NCBI GenBank assembly: GCA_963514095.1
Contig: OY741266.1
Location: 32,576,099 to 32,640,098, forward strand
Source of the DNA: Eutrigla gurnardus
Taxonomy: Eukaryota; Chordata; Actinopteri; Perciformes; Triglidae
DNA: 64,000 nucleotides
Direction: 5' to 3'
Below, piece by piece: positions 50,701-62,854 of this stretch. The notes under the pieces were generated by a model that was not told the origin of the DNA, made no database searches, and worked only from the letters and a program-made list of their open reading frames with translations. The translations under genes were made by a program, and so were the position numbers. Positions within the stretch are counted from its first letter, which is position 1. Each line of letters opens with the position of its first letter.

Positions 50701-53700
50701 TTGTAGTCAGGGTCTACCCCATAGTGGGGGTCTAGTTTGTAGTCAGGCTCTAGCCCATAGTGGGGGTCTAGTTTATACTACGGGTCTAGTTTGTAGTCAG
50801 GGTCTAGCCCATAGTGGGGGTCTAGTTCATACTATGGGTCTAGTTTGTAGTCAGGGTCTACCCCATAGTGGGGGTCTAGTTTGTAGTCAGGGTCTAGTTT
50901 GTAGTCAGGGTCTAGCCCATAGTGGGGGTCTAGTTCATACTATGGGTCTAGTTTGTAGTCAGGGTCTAGCCCATAGTGGGGGTCTAGTTTGTCGTCAGGG
51001 TCTAGCCCATAGTGGGAGTCTAGTTCATACTACGGGTCTAGTTTGTAGTCAGGGTCTAGCCAATAGTGGGGGTCCAGCTTTTCGTGTGGGTGTAAGTCGT
51101 AGCGAGGGTCAAGTACGCTGTGAGGGTCTAACTCCTAGTGGTGGTCTAGTTTATTGTAAGGGTCTAGTGCATAGTAAGAGCTCAAAGCTAGGTTCTAACA
51201 TATAGTGAGGGTCTAGCTCATGGTGAGGGTCTAGCTCGGGGTCTATCACACTGTGGGGTCTCGCTCGTATTGGGGGTCTAGTAATGGTCTAGCTCCTAGT
51301 TAGGGTCTATCACACAGTGAGGGTCTCACTTGTATTAAGAATCTAGCTCATTGTAAGGGTCTATCTGATAGTGAGGGTCTAGTTTTTATGGGTATAGCTC
51401 ATATTGAGGGTCTATCTCGTAGTGAGGTTCTATCCCATAGTGAGGGTCTGACATAAACAGACAGACAGACAGACAGACAGGGACAGAGACAAAGACAGTC
51501 AAGAGACAGAGAAGAGACAAGGTGGACTCACGCAGCAGGTGCCACTCGTCCTGTTGGATGGTCCTGGTCAGGTTCAGAGGGATGTTCCTTAGTCTGATTG
51601 GCTGAGAGAAGTGATACTTCACAGCCGTACAGCGGTCTGCTATACCTGTAGACAAGAGACAGGAAAGGGACGGACAAGAGACAGGAAAGGGACAGACAAG
51701 AGGCAGAGAAGAGACAGGAAAGGGGAAAGGCAAGGAACAGAGAAAAGACAGGTGAGTTACCTGAGCGGCTAAAGATCATCGTCATAACTAACCCTGTGAG
51801 GGAGAAACAACCTCAGAACTCAGATTCATCACAACCAGAAAACTAACTTTTGGTCTGTTAGACTCTAAATGGACATGTCAATCAGCAGGTAAGCCCCGCC
51901 CCCTAAAGCATCCCCTGCTTTCTGGTCTGGTGGACTCTAAATGGACCATAATGTACTAAATGAACATCATGCTGGATTGAAGAAGACTTGAAACTAGAGA
52001 TTGAGACCATAAACTCATGTTTACAATGTTTACTGAGATAATACATCAAGAGAGAAGTAGGACCATTTTCTCATAGACTTCTATACAACCAGAGAGGAGT
52101 CGCCCCCTGGTGGCCAGCAGAGAGAAGTAGGACCATTTTCTCATAGACTTCTATACAACCAGAGAGGAGTCGCCCCCTGGTGGCCAGCAGAGAGAAGTAG
52201 GACCATTTTCTCATAGACTTCTATACAACCAGAGAGGAGTCGCCCCCTGGTGGCCAGCAGAGAGAAGTAGGACCATTTTCTCATAGACTTCTATACAACC
52301 AGAGAGGAGTCGCCCCCTGGTGGCCAGCAGAGAGAAGTAGGACCATTTTCTCATAGACTTCTATACAACCAGAGAGGAGTCGCCCCCTGGTGGCCAGCAG
52401 AGAGAAGTAGGACCATTTTCTCATAGACTTAGAGTAGACATTGAGTCACTTCAACTTCACGCCTGATAGATTCCAATGAAGATGGTAACCCCCAGACCCC
52501 CTAGACCCCTGGTACCCTGTGTTTTACAGAGGTTGTCGGAGCTGCTTGATCCTTCTGCAGGGATCGCCTGGTCATATCTGATCAGGGTCCAGACTAATGA
52601 CATGTCACATAATGTGATTTGGAGCTGTAATCTGATGGTGGCCTGAGTAGCATCTGGGTCCAGATCCTCTCAGCTCACTATCACTTTGACCTCCAGGTCT
52701 CAGGTTGGACCTCTGCCAGAGACTCCAGAGAAAAACAATGAAGACCAACCAACCAACAAGGTTTCAATCCTGCAGAGAGGGTCTAGTTTTGCTGGTTCCA
52801 GTCATATACCAGTGTGAAACCAGTCTCAGGTCAGTCTTATACCAGTGTGAAACCAGTCCAAGGACAGCCTTATACCAGTGTGAAACCAGTCTGAGTACAG
52901 TTTTATACCAGTGTGAAACCAGTCTGAGGTCAGTCTTATACCAGTGTGAAACCAGTCTGAGGTCAGTCTTATACCAGTGTGAAACCAGTCTGAGGTCAGT
53001 CTTATACCAGTGTGAAACCAGTCTGAGTACAGTCTTATACCAGTGTGAAACCAGTCTGAGGTCAGTCTTATACCAGTGTGAAACCAGTCTGAGGTCAGTC
53101 TTATAGCAGTGTGAAACCAGTCTGAGTACAGTCTTATACCAGTGTGAAACCAGTCTGAGGTCAGTCTTATACCGGTGTGAAACCAGTCTGAGGTCAGTCT
53201 TATACCGGTGTGAAACCAGTCTGAGGTCAGTCTTATAGCAGTGTGAAACCAGTCTGAGTACAGTCTTATACCAGTGTGAAACCAGTCTGAGGTCAGTCTT
53301 ATAGCAGTGTGAAACCAGTCTGAGGTCAGTCTTATACCAGTGTGAAACCAGTCTGAGGTCAGTCTGAACTGTACTACCCAACAATCTGACTGTAGTCGAT
53401 ATCATCAGATATAATGTGATTATGGCCGGTATCAGTTGATTTGGACTAATATCGGCTTATTCAGAGGATATCGGCTGAGACCCTTTAATCAGCTCAGTAT
53501 GCTTCTCCTAGTAGTACTGCAGTACTGGTGAGTACTGATGAGATGTGTACTGATGAGTACTGCAAGAACCACCAGACTGCATGCATATATATATACACTC
53601 ATAATATCCATATGTATGTGACGTCACGTGCTCCACCTTCATTAATACATTAATGGTGTTACTGTATTGTATTATAGTGTAATACACTTAGTCAGAGTGC

Positions 53701-53709
53701 AGTACAATA

Positions 53710-53775
<66 letters not shown>

Positions 53776-54241
53776 TTCTTTGTATATTAGCTGTGTGTGC
53801 AGTCTGACCCCGGTCGATGAGCTTGTCGATGTCCGGGTCCAGGCCCTTGAAGTAGCATTTCCTCCACAGGCCGGAGTGCGCGGAGAACAGCGGCCTGCCG
53901 CACTCGGTCTCCAGGATCCCCATCCCGAGGATCGCGCGCCAGTTCTCCAGCAGCTCCTCCTCCCTGCTGCCCACATGCACGGGCTTCATCAGAGCCACGT
54001 CCCGGTGCCGGGCCCCGCCGCTGCCGGTGTCCACCAGCGGCAGGTGGTAGATGGGCATCTCCCGGTTCTTCTGGTCATTGGAGTCGGACCCGTGGCGGTC
54101 GCAGTTGTCCTTGTGCCGGCGGGTGTCGGTCTCGTACCAGTGGTCGGTGGAGATGGCGGTGACCAGCAGCAGCAGGGACAGCACGCTGAGCGCGAGGCTC
54201 ACCGCGGACACCGTCACCGTCTCCGGCCGGGCTCTCTCCAT
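47555..54241 (-). CDS. tmem178: TMEM178-family four-pass membrane protein, 4 exons
   Basis: Claudin/PMP22-like membrane protein. The mammalian homologue TMEM178A is reported in the ER as a regulator of calcium signalling. Exons, 5' to 3': 53809-54241, 51532-51645, 49840-49977 and 47555-47796. They join in phase to 308 codons plus stop; human TMEM178A has 297 aa. Diagnostic blocks are TDHWYETDTRRHKDNC, CGRPLFSAHSGLWRKCYFKG (the claudin-like GLW-C motif), [56 protein letters not shown] and SLCTYAASVTYDL. It is closer to TMEM178A than to TMEM178B. The chosen ATG (MERARPETV) aligns with the human start. An in-frame upstream ATG at 54337 would add 32 low-complexity residues and is less likely. Confidence 0.94.
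47895..49790. repeat. 39-bp minisatellite, about 48 copies
   Basis: AT-rich units of TAATCACTGTAAAGTTTACA plus TTATAGATCACTATATCAT fill tmem178 intron 3. Rarer short units read TAAATAGTTCA instead. Its frames are repeats of Ile-Val-Tyr-Asn-Val-Asn and are artefacts. Confidence 0.95.
49840..49977 (-). CDS. tmem178: tmem178 exon 3
   Basis: Residues 183-228, [19 protein letters not shown] and [16 protein letters not shown] (TM2-TM3). Acceptor CTCCTAG, donor GCAG|GTACAC. Confidence 0.94.
50530..51450. repeat. 18/36-bp minisatellite
   Basis: GGGTCTAG(C/T) units alternate TTTGTAGTCA, CCCATAGTGG and TTCATACTAC versions. The array is regular to about 51080 and decays after that. Confidence 0.9.
51532..51645 (-). 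CDS. tmem178: tmem178 exon 2
   Basis: Residues 145-182, [20 protein letters not shown] to [10 protein letters not shown]. Acceptor CTACAG, donor CTGC|GTGAGT. Confidence 0.94.
52051..52430. repeat. 70-bp tandem repeat, 5.4 copies
   Basis: Near-identical units start at 52051, 52121, 52191, 52261, 52331 and 52401. Each contains GTCGCCCCCTGGTGGCCAGC, so the array is young. Confidence 0.93.
52795..53370. repeat. 33-bp minisatellite, about 17 copies
   Basis: ATACCAGTGTGAAACCAGTC plus TGAGGTCAGTCTT units in tmem178 intron 1. The length is a multiple of three, so a 213-codon frame arises by chance. Confidence 0.93.
53712..53774. repeat. (CA)n microsatellite
   Basis: About 31 dinucleotides, 35 bases inside tmem178 intron 1 from the exon 1 donor. 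Confidence 0.9.
53809..54241 (-). CDS. tmem178: tmem178 exon 1, start codon
   Basis: Residues 1-144: first transmembrane segment (LALSVLSLLLLVTA), TDHWYETD, then a variable extracellular loop and the GLWRKC motif. Donor CGGG|GTCAGA. GC-rich throughout. Confidence 0.93.
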
Positions 54242-54480
54242 GGTCGGGACATGGACCGAGCCGGAGCCGGTCCCGGAGCAGGTCCCGGTGCTGCCGCTCG
54301 CTCGGTTACCGCCGCCGCTGTTTCCGTTACTGGGCATCTTCTCCGGCCATCATCGCGCGCCCGCCAGCCGTTCCCTGTTTCGCCCTCGCGAGCGCGTCGC
54401 CAAGCCGACTGACTGACGGTCGGAGCTGCGTCAAGGCACGGCAGGGAGCGCGCGGCACACCGGAAGCCTGCTGGGACAGC
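54242..54480 (-). promoter_or_regulatory. CpG-rich 5'-UTR and promoter region of tmem178
   Basis: Strongly CpG-rich (for example CATCGCGCGCCCGCC near 54352) and changes abruptly to AT-rich sequence at 54485. This is compatible with a CpG-island promoter; the start site is not placed. Confidence 0.45.
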
Positions 54481-54859
54481 CTTCAAAATAAAAGGGAGAG
54501 AAGAGCTCATAATCATAACAACCGTAACAACATACGTGTATTTTACTGTGTATTTTAGATGCGTTTGTTTTATTTTAAAAGTCAAATGAATACAGTTCAG
54601 AGTCTGTTCAGCTCTAAATTATTATTATTTTTTAATTGTTTATTTCGAACGATTAAAAAAAAGATGAAAATTAATAAACAAAAGGAAAATAAAATATATA
54701 AAACAATTAAATTAAATTAAATAAAAAGCCATGTTTGGATGAACACATGACGAACACAATTATTAGTATGTATGTATTAACACACGTCTTCCTGCAGCCC
54801 TCAAACCCACCACTTTAATACTTTTAACAATCTTCTATTCTTTATCTGTTGCACATTCC

Positions 54860-55070
54860 TGTATAGCTCTTCCGTCTCTATCTATCAAACATCCCTCTCT
54901 TTATGTCTGTTTGTTTATATATTGTATATTATAGTCACTATTTGTTTATTGTTTGTTTATTGTTATTGTCCTCAATGTATGCTAGTCACAAAGACAAATT
55001 CCTCATTGGGGTAAAATCCTTCTTGGCAATAAATATGTTTCCGATTCTGATTCTGATTACAAGCTGGGTT
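54860..55070 (+). mobile_element. LINE 3' end
   Basis: ACAAAGACAAATTCCTCATTG, then TTGGCAATAAA and a tail of GATTCTGATTCTGATT repeats, the usual 3' end of fish L2/CR1-like elements. No coding part remains. Confidence 0.6.
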
Positions 55071-55348
55071 CAAATATCATAACAATCCTATCCAGTAAAT
55101 TATTTTCCAATATCCGACCATCCTTCAACAAATCAGGTGACAAACACGTCTGTCTGGGAAAACAAATGTCAACAGAGAATAATCATATTCTTTCATTTTC
55201 AATCAAACACTAACTGGATCCTGTAAAGACTTTACATTCTGCCTCTGCACATTTTTGTGTGAAAGTCCCACGTTCATGTCATTGTTGTCATGGTAACAAC
55301 ACTATCTGGTTCCTGCCAAACTAATGAGATAATTACGTGAGATGAAGA

Positions 55349-56516
55349 TACACTATATTGCCAAAAGTATTCACTCACCCATCCAAATAATTAAAATCAG
55401 GTGTTCCATCACTTCCATGGCCACAGGTGTATAAAAGCAAGCACCTCGGCATGCAGACTGTTTCTACAAACATTAGTGAAAGAATGGGTCGCTCTCAGGA
55501 GCTCAGTGAATTCCAGCATGGTACTGTGATAGGATGCCACCTGTGCAACAAGTCCATGTCCTCGCTCCTAAATATTCCACAGTCAACTGTCAGTGGGATT
55601 ATAACAAAGTGGAAGCGATTGGGAACGACAGAAAGTCAGCTAGGAAGTGGTCGGCCACGTAAAATGACGGAGCGGGGTCAGAGGTCGCTGAGGCACATAG
55701 TGCACAGAGATCGCCAACTTTCTGCAGAGTCAATCTCTACAGACCTCCAAACTTCATGTGGCCTTCAGATTAGCTCAAGAACAGTGTAGAGAGCTTCATG
55801 GAATGGGTTTCCATGACGATCAGCTGCATCAAAGCCATACATCAGCAAGTGCAATGCAAAGCGTTGGATGCAGTGGTGTAAAGCACGCCGCCACTGGACT
55901 CTAGAGCAGTGGAGACGTTCTCTGGAGTGACCAATCACGCTTCTCCATCTGGCAATCTGATGGACGAGTCTGGGTTTGGCGGTTGCCAGGACAACGGTAC
56001 TTGTCTGACTGCATTGTGCCACATGTAAAGTCTGGTGGAGGGGGATTATGGTGTGGGGATGTTTTTCAGGAGCTGGGCTTGGCCCCTTAGTTCCAGTGAA
56101 AGGAACTCTGAATGCTTCAGCAGACCAAGAGATGTTGGACAATTCCATGCTCCCAACTTTGTGGACCAGTTTTGGGACGGCCCCTTCCTGTTCCAACATG
56201 ACTGTGTACCAGTGGACAAAGCAAGGTCATAAAGACATGGAGGAGAGAGTTTGGTGTGGATGAACTTGACTTGAAATAGAGTGGAAACTGAGAGCCAGGC
56301 CTTCCTGTCCAACATCAGTGTGTGACCTCACAAATGTTTTTAAAAAGTCCCATAAACACACTCCTAAACCTTGTGGAAATCCTTCCCAGAAGAGTTGAAG
56401 CTGTTATCGCTGCAAAGGGTGGACCGACATCATAAACCCTATGGATTGAGAATCGGATGCCACTTAAGTTCATATGCCAGTCAAGGCAGGTGAGTGAATA
56501 CTTTTGGCAGTATGTA
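55349..56516 (+). mobile_element. Tc1/mariner transposon, decayed
   Basis: Inverted ends (TTGCCAAAAGTATTCACTCA at the left, TGAGTGAATACTTTTGGCAG at the right) with TA at each edge. The frame at 55427-55789 gives the helix-turn-helix part (RSQELSEFQHGTVIGCHLCN, then a GRPRKMTERGQRSL linker). Past 55790 the DDE region (DQSRFSIWQSDGRVWVWR) continues only in other frames with stops, so the transposase is inactive. Confidence 0.92.
55427..55789 (+). pseudogene. Tc1 transposase N-terminal fragment
   Basis: DNA-binding domain of a Tc1-type transposase. It includes NIPQSTVSGIITKWKRLGT (second helix-turn-helix) and ends early at a stop after QISSRTV. The catalytic part lies downstream in shifted frames. 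Confidence 0.85.
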
Positions 56517-57375
56517 ACACGTTGCAGACTGGAACATCAACAGCAGGTTTCATTGACTCTTATTTTGAAATTGTAAAACCAGAAGTTCTGATGAGACGAT
56601 GCTGCGACTAACTTGACGAAGCAACTTAGCTGGGCGTGGACTCTCTCTCCTATCCATCTATCCATCCATCCACCTATCATAATAATAATAATAATGATTG
56701 AAGGTCCTGATGTTTTCTGGCAGCTCTGAAAGAATCTGGACTGAGAAAAACAAGGAATGAATTGAGGATATGAGACATCCACCGATAGATAACTTTGTAT
56801 GTGTTGTACAAGTGGTGTGGCTCCTTTAAGAGTAGAGAGAGGGGTAGGGGGGGGGGGGGGGGGGGGGCAGTGCTGCTTGTCCATAAATAAATACTGCAGC
56901 TCAGGACCAGAGCCGAGTTCCTGTGTCTTGCTTACCACCTGCAGTCCGAGGTAAAGGGTGTTAGCCTGAAGCTAACGGGAGCAGCATATACATGTTGTGC
57001 TTCTGGTCTACGGTCTGGGAGAGCAGAAGCAAGGAACAGTTAACAACTATAATCATTTTTACATCTTTAAATCAATCAAAAGCTACAGGATCTACGACAT
57101 GTGATCATGTAAATGGAAAAGAGAAGGGGACCCAGTACGGATCCCTTGGTGAACTCCACAGTGAACATCTGTTGCAGCCCAACCTTTCCCCAGTGATACC
57201 AACTGAACAACTACAGAGGGGTGCCTCTGATCCACATCCAAGTGCATGGACGGCTAACAGCAATACGTCATTTAAGACCCGAAGAAGAGACTTGAAACCA
57301 CGTAATAATATTGTTTGCGAGAATTAAAGCAACTACGTTTTTGTAAACCGGAGCTAAAAATGGGAGCTTAGACAC
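56517..57375. other. intergenic, low-copy sequence
   Basis: A run of 21 G at 56847-56867 and an ACCCAGTACGGATCCCTTGG motif seen in fish retroelements near 57130. No gene recognised. Confidence 0.4.
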
Positions 57376-57665
57376 ACTTCACCACACTGATGGAGTGTAG
57401 ATAGGTGGGTCCGGGGCCCTGTGGAGGTCTGGTGTAGAGTGGTGGGTCCGGGGCCCTGTGGAGGTCTGGTTTAGTGTAGCGAGGTGGGTCCGGGGCCTGT
57501 GGATTTCTGGTGTAGTGTAGATAGGTGGGTCCTGGGTCCTGTGGAGCTCTGGTGTAGAGAGGTGGTTCTGTGGCCCTGTGGAGGTCTGGTGTAGAGAGGT
57601 GGTTCCGTGGCCCTGTGGAGGTCTGGTGTAGAGAGGTGGTTCTGGGGGCCCTGTGGAGGTCTGGT
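57376..57665. repeat. GTGGAGGTCTGGTGTAG-type tandem repeat
   Basis: Seven or so diverged units of about 40 bp. Confidence 0.85.
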
Positions 57666-57987
57666 GGAGTCCAGGAGGAAGTCTTTGTTGTGTTTCATAT
57701 TAATGTACTAATCACACTCTTAGAGAAAGTTTTGTTTGGACCATGAGGGGATGGGGGTCTCTGTAGGGGGGTCTGGTACAGAGACAGCAGTCCTCCTGGC
57801 GGTCTTCGGCTCCGGCGGTGTGTCATGTCTCCTCAGCGTCCCGGTGACTGAGGCCTCATGGGAAATCTCCGGTGACTCTCAGAGTCAAAACTCGACGTGA
57901 TGGCAGAAAAAAATGAAAGTTGGTCCATTAAGTTGATCAATAATTCAGAGTGTCCCTGCTGGACTCTGCTGCTTCCTGTAACCCTAC

Positions 57988-58021
<34 letters not shown>

Positions 58022-58469
58022 AGAGTCTCCTTGATGTGGACATCTGATTGGCTGTCAGGATGCTTCTCTCTGCAACTTATCAATCATCGTTGACTTATCA
58101 ATTTCATGGAAAATATTAGAGAGAATATTAACAGATTATGAAAATAGTTGGCAATTCATTTCTGACTGACTGATTGGTGCATCTTCAGAAGACATCACAG
58201 CACCAGCATCACATGACAGGAGGCTCATGGGCAGTGACCGTCTGCTCATCACTGATTCAACACCTTCACCTTCACTGATCGATACCTGTGTGGGCTGTTT
58301 CCCACGATCTCCACCTGCTCTGTGTGTAATTAGCATATCCCCCCCCCCCCCCCCTCAGAGGTTATTGACGTTGTCCTGAAGCTCCATCAGCTCATATCGA
58401 CCAATCACCTTCAATGGGGGGGGTCACAGAAGAGGAGGGGGGGTAATTAATGCTCAGTCAGCTGTGTGT
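57666..58469. other. intergenic with a 33-base C run
   Basis: A pure C run at 57989-58021 and another of about 16 at 58339-58354. No exon seen. Confidence 0.5.
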
Positions 58470-58493
58470 GTGTGCGTGCTTGAGTGTGTGAGT

Positions 58494-58544
<51 letters not shown>

Positions 58545-58552
58545 TGTGTGTC

Positions 58553-58623
<71 letters not shown>
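58470..58623. repeat. (GT)n microsatellite
   Basis: Long GT tract with a few GTCT and GTGA interruptions. Confidence 0.93.
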
Positions 58624-58628
<5 letters not shown>

Positions 58629-58734
58629 TCACCGGTGTGTTGAAGTGCTGAGGCAGCAAGATGATGGAGGTCAACAGAGTAGGAAGAGGAGGAGCATGAT
58701 GATGATGATGATCGATCGGTGGCAGCCTGTCCTC

Positions 58735-59105
58735 CATCAGGTCCCCAGGTCTCTACAGACCAGTTCAGGTCCTCCATCAGGTCCCCAGGTCTCTAGAGCC
58801 CAGTTCACGTCCTCCATCAGGTCCCCCGGTCTCTACAGACCAGTTCACGTCCTCCATCAGGTCCCCCGGTCTCTACAGACCAGTTCACGTCCTCCATCAG
58901 GTCCCCAGGTCTCTAGAGACCAGTTCACGTCCTCCATCAGGTCCCCAGGTCTCTAGAGACCAGTTCACGTCCTCCATCAGGTCCCCAGGTCTCTACAGGC
59001 CAGTTCAGGTCCTCCATCAGGTCCCCAGGTCTCTAGAGACCAGTTCACGTCCTCCATCAGGTCCTCCGGTCTCTACAGACCAGTTCATGTCCTCCATCAG
59101 GTCTC
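58735..59105. repeat. 40-bp minisatellite, about 9 copies
   Basis: CCATCAGGTCCCC(A/C)GGTCTC plus TAGAGACCAGTTCACGTCCT units. Confidence 0.93.
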
Positions 59106-59109
59106 AAGG

Positions 59110-59460
59110 TTCTGCAGATCTGTCCCTCGTCAGGAGGACCAGAATGAAACTGGATCAATGATGTCTTGTCTACGGATGAAGGAAGTCTACAATATTACAT
59201 TTCAACATAAACGTGAAAGGAAAACAAAAAGCACTTCCTGCAAGTCTTTCACAATAAAAGCTTTCCACTGCCTCCTGATTTAATATTTATTAATGAACAT
59301 TGATCAGATCAAATGTTATCTAACAAGCAGACAGACATGAAAACAATAATCATAATAATAACGATGATGGACTGTGAAGCCTCAGTGATTAGAGTCTGAA
59401 TTGATAATCATCTTATTGATTAGTTTTGACAAGAACTAAACTGTGTTGAACCAACACACA
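59110..59460. other. no gene recognised
   Basis: AT-rich unique sequence without a supported exon. Confidence 0.4.
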
Positions 59461-59470
59461 CACACACCCT

Positions 59471-59505
<35 letters not shown>

Positions 59506-59619
59506 CCCTGAGGACACATTCATTGATCGATGCTGCTACTTCAGTGGGTGTGTGAAAATATTCTCTCTCTCTCCTGGGAGGACCGTCACCGCTGGAGAAC
59601 TGGCTGCCATCAAGTTCAT

Positions 59620-60300
59620 CACTTCACTCACGTCACGTCACGTCACTTCACTCACGTCACTGCACTCATGTCACTCACGTCACTTCACTCAAGTCACTTC
59701 ACTCACGTCACTGCACTCATGTCACTCACGTCACTTCACTCTTGTCACTCATGTCACTTCACTCACGTCACTTCACACATGTCACTCATGTCACTCACGT
59801 CACTTCACTCACGTCACTTCACACACGTCACTTCACTCACGTCACTTCACTCATGTCACTCACGTCACTTCACTCACGTCACTTCACACACGTCACTTCA
59901 CACACGTCACTTCACTCACGTCACTTCACTCACGTCACTTCACACACGTCACTTCACTCACGTCACTTCACTCATGTCACTCACGTCACTTCACTCACGT
60001 CACTTCACTCACGTCACTTCACACACGTCACTTCACTCACGTCACTTCACTCATGTCACTCACGTCACTTCACTCACGTCACTTCACTCATGTCACTTCA
60101 CTCACGTCACTTCCCTTAAGCCATTACACTCACATCACTCATGTCACTTCACTCATATTACTTCACTCACCTCACTTGACTCACGTCACTTCACCCACAT
60201 CACTCACATCACTCACGTAACCTCACTCACATCACTTCGCTCACCGCACTTCACTCAGGTCAATTCACTCACATCACTCACATCACATCACTGTGTCCCA
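59620..60300. repeat. 14-bp minisatellite rich in TCACGTCA
   Basis: ACTTCACTCACGTC units with CTCATGTC variants. CACGTCAC occurs about 29 times. Open frames (up to 261 codons of Thr-Ser-Leu-His) are artefacts. Confidence 0.93.
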
Positions 60301-60474
60301 TTGACGTTTAACTGAGAGGATGAACATCTGCAGCTGATACTGAAGATCAGTGAGCTCCTCCTCAGTAATCGGTGCAGGCTGAAGACTGCAGACGTCAGCA
60401 GGTGGTCCATCTGTGTGAGCGTGTCCCGAGGCTCACCATCGGATGTTCAACAGGGAGAGTCAGGCTTTAGAAAT

Positions 60475-60593
<119 letters not shown>

Positions 60594-60599
60594 GGTGGA

Positions 60600-62500
60600 C
60601 TGGAGGTGAACGCATTGATAGGTGCTGTTTTCTGTGCTATGCTGACTCAGCAGGATGATACAAATAGAATCAGTCGATCAGAATAAACGAGTAACTCTGA
60701 TTAAACTTAAATCAATGATTTAAAAATCACCAAAGAGTTCAGAGTTCAGAGTTACAGACAACAGATGGAGAGTGAGATCAACTGGACTGAAACAGAGGAT
60801 TTCTATCGCGTTTCAGACCTTCCAAACTCATTTTAATGAGCTCTCCATATTTATTATGATCAACTGGAAGATGGAGGACAGAATCCTCTTTGTTCTCTGA
60901 TGAACACCTTCAGACTCTGTCTGCATACCGATGATGCTGCTGCTGGGTCTTTAGCCTACCTGGTGCAGGACCTGATGCAGGATCGCTTTTATGAAAAGAA
61001 CACTTATCAATTTCAAATTGATATCACCTGGTCTATAAGTTCATTTTCTCCAGTATTTGTGTTTGTGTTCAGGTGAGCTGCCTCCGGTGACTGTTACCGT
61101 GACAACAACAGAGCCTCAGTGGAGGTGGTGGAAGGGGGTTTTGAGCAGTAAAGGCCCCCGTAACACTGTGTGGTTTTGGGTTTAACGGTCTTGAGAAAAA
61201 CTAAGGTGCAGATTGATTAAAACACTGGTTTTATTGATTAGAGGTGAAACTGCTATCCCAACATGAAACAAACTCTCCTAGCTACTTTTCTTTGGTCTTT
61301 TTAACAGGACCAGGACTGAGGCCCCATTAGAGCTGAGCTGGACCAGAAACAGAACATGTGAAAACACAATGTGTTTCTGAAACATGAGGTCTGAAAGTCA
61401 TTCTCATAGAAAGTTTGTGATCGGATCGTGTCCGTCAACAACACAAAGAAACAACCCCTCGCTTTGGTTCCAGAAACAAACTCAGTTGAACTTCCTGCAG
61501 CTTTGAAGGCCACAAACCTCTGAACTCTGCTCACTAATGAGAGCGTTGGTCGTGAGATGCATCCATCTTTAAATCTTAACTCACCCGCGGCTGTCCAGTC
61601 GCCATGGCGATGCCCACGCGGCCTTCATCTCCCTGCTCATTAAGACTTGTGGCGGTTAGATCCGGAGGTGTTGTCAGCAAGTGTTAATGAGGCCCAGCAG
61701 TGAAACGCCTCATTAAACATCTATGCCGCCGCCGGAGGTGACCGGGGGCACCAAGCCGCCACCATCCGCCACCACGCAGCCCCCCGCTGGTCCGACTCAG
61801 CGCCGAAAGCCAGACTCCCTGCAGACAGATAACGATTTAAACTGCTTTCATCTGAAACAACAGTTTGACCCGAACATCTCACAGTTTAGTCTCACACACA
61901 TCTGACACATCTTTGTTTGTTTTCAGGATTCATCCCGTTAAAGTCAGATGGAGTTGTTGTAGCACCGCCTCCTCCCTGTGGTCACAAAGGGAGGCGAGAT
62001 CCAGAACATACAGCGGAATAATAATAATGAATGATTAAATTCATGTATTTGTCGGTACCCTGATAAATAAATCATGGTATACTGAGAAGGATGGACCCAA
62101 ACGCGGATCATGATGAGGAGGCAGCAGGAAACGGACGGCAAGTTAATCAACAACCAATAATAAAGAAAATCTAAACAATACGAAAAAAACATGTTCACAT
62201 TTCACAAAGATAAAAACTCACAAATAAGTGCGGACATAAGACACTCCCCTCAACGTTGCCCTAGTTGGTTAGAATTACCACGTGGTATTTCCCACGTGAG
62301 AAAATTCCTCAGCCTCCGTCAACAACGGGACTTCAAATGCTTCGGCTCGTATAGAAAGAAAGCCAGCGCCGCTGAGTAGACCATATTCTTTGTGCAAAGT
62401 CCATGAAGTTTCCCCTGGCTCGACAGTTTTTGTTATGTATATAATTATTAATAAAGTTTAAATTAAAAAACAGTCTGTGAAGTGCACCTGTGTCCGACTT
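60600..62500. other. intergenic, no gene recognised
   Basis: A frame starting MPPPEVTGGTKPPPSATT at 61723 is proline-rich and GC-biased but lacks supporting splice sites or a known domain. Confidence 0.35.
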
Positions 62501-62777
62501 GACGTGGTGGGAACTTGACGTGTTTATGACGAGTTCCGGCGGATCCTCTCAAGTCTCGTGCATGCATCGGCGCAAATGCATGCGATCGGAAACGCATTCA
62601 TTAGGCTCGTTCGGGATGGTCTTGACTTGACTTGACTTACCACGCCGACGAGAGCTGCAGGTGTCCGAGGGGGCGGGCTCTAACAGAGACGGCAGCCAAA
62701 CGCCGTCAAGTCGGACAACAAAGTCAACGTGACTATAGTGCTCAAGCGATAGAACACAGCAGCAAACCAAAGAGGAT

Positions 62778-62854
<77 letters not shown>

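Noticed and set aside
54242..54337. N-terminal extension of tmem178 from the upstream in-frame ATG (MPSNGNS)
   Set aside because: It is low-complexity Gly/Ser/Thr, and the mammalian protein starts at the position of the internal ATG. Kept only as an alternative.
55427..55789. A domesticated or active Tc1 transposase
   Set aside because: The frame stops after the DNA-binding domain, and the catalytic part is frameshifted and has stops.
61723..61905. Proline-rich 60-codon frame as a gene
   Set aside because: No splice or domain support; GC-rich sequence favours chance open frames.
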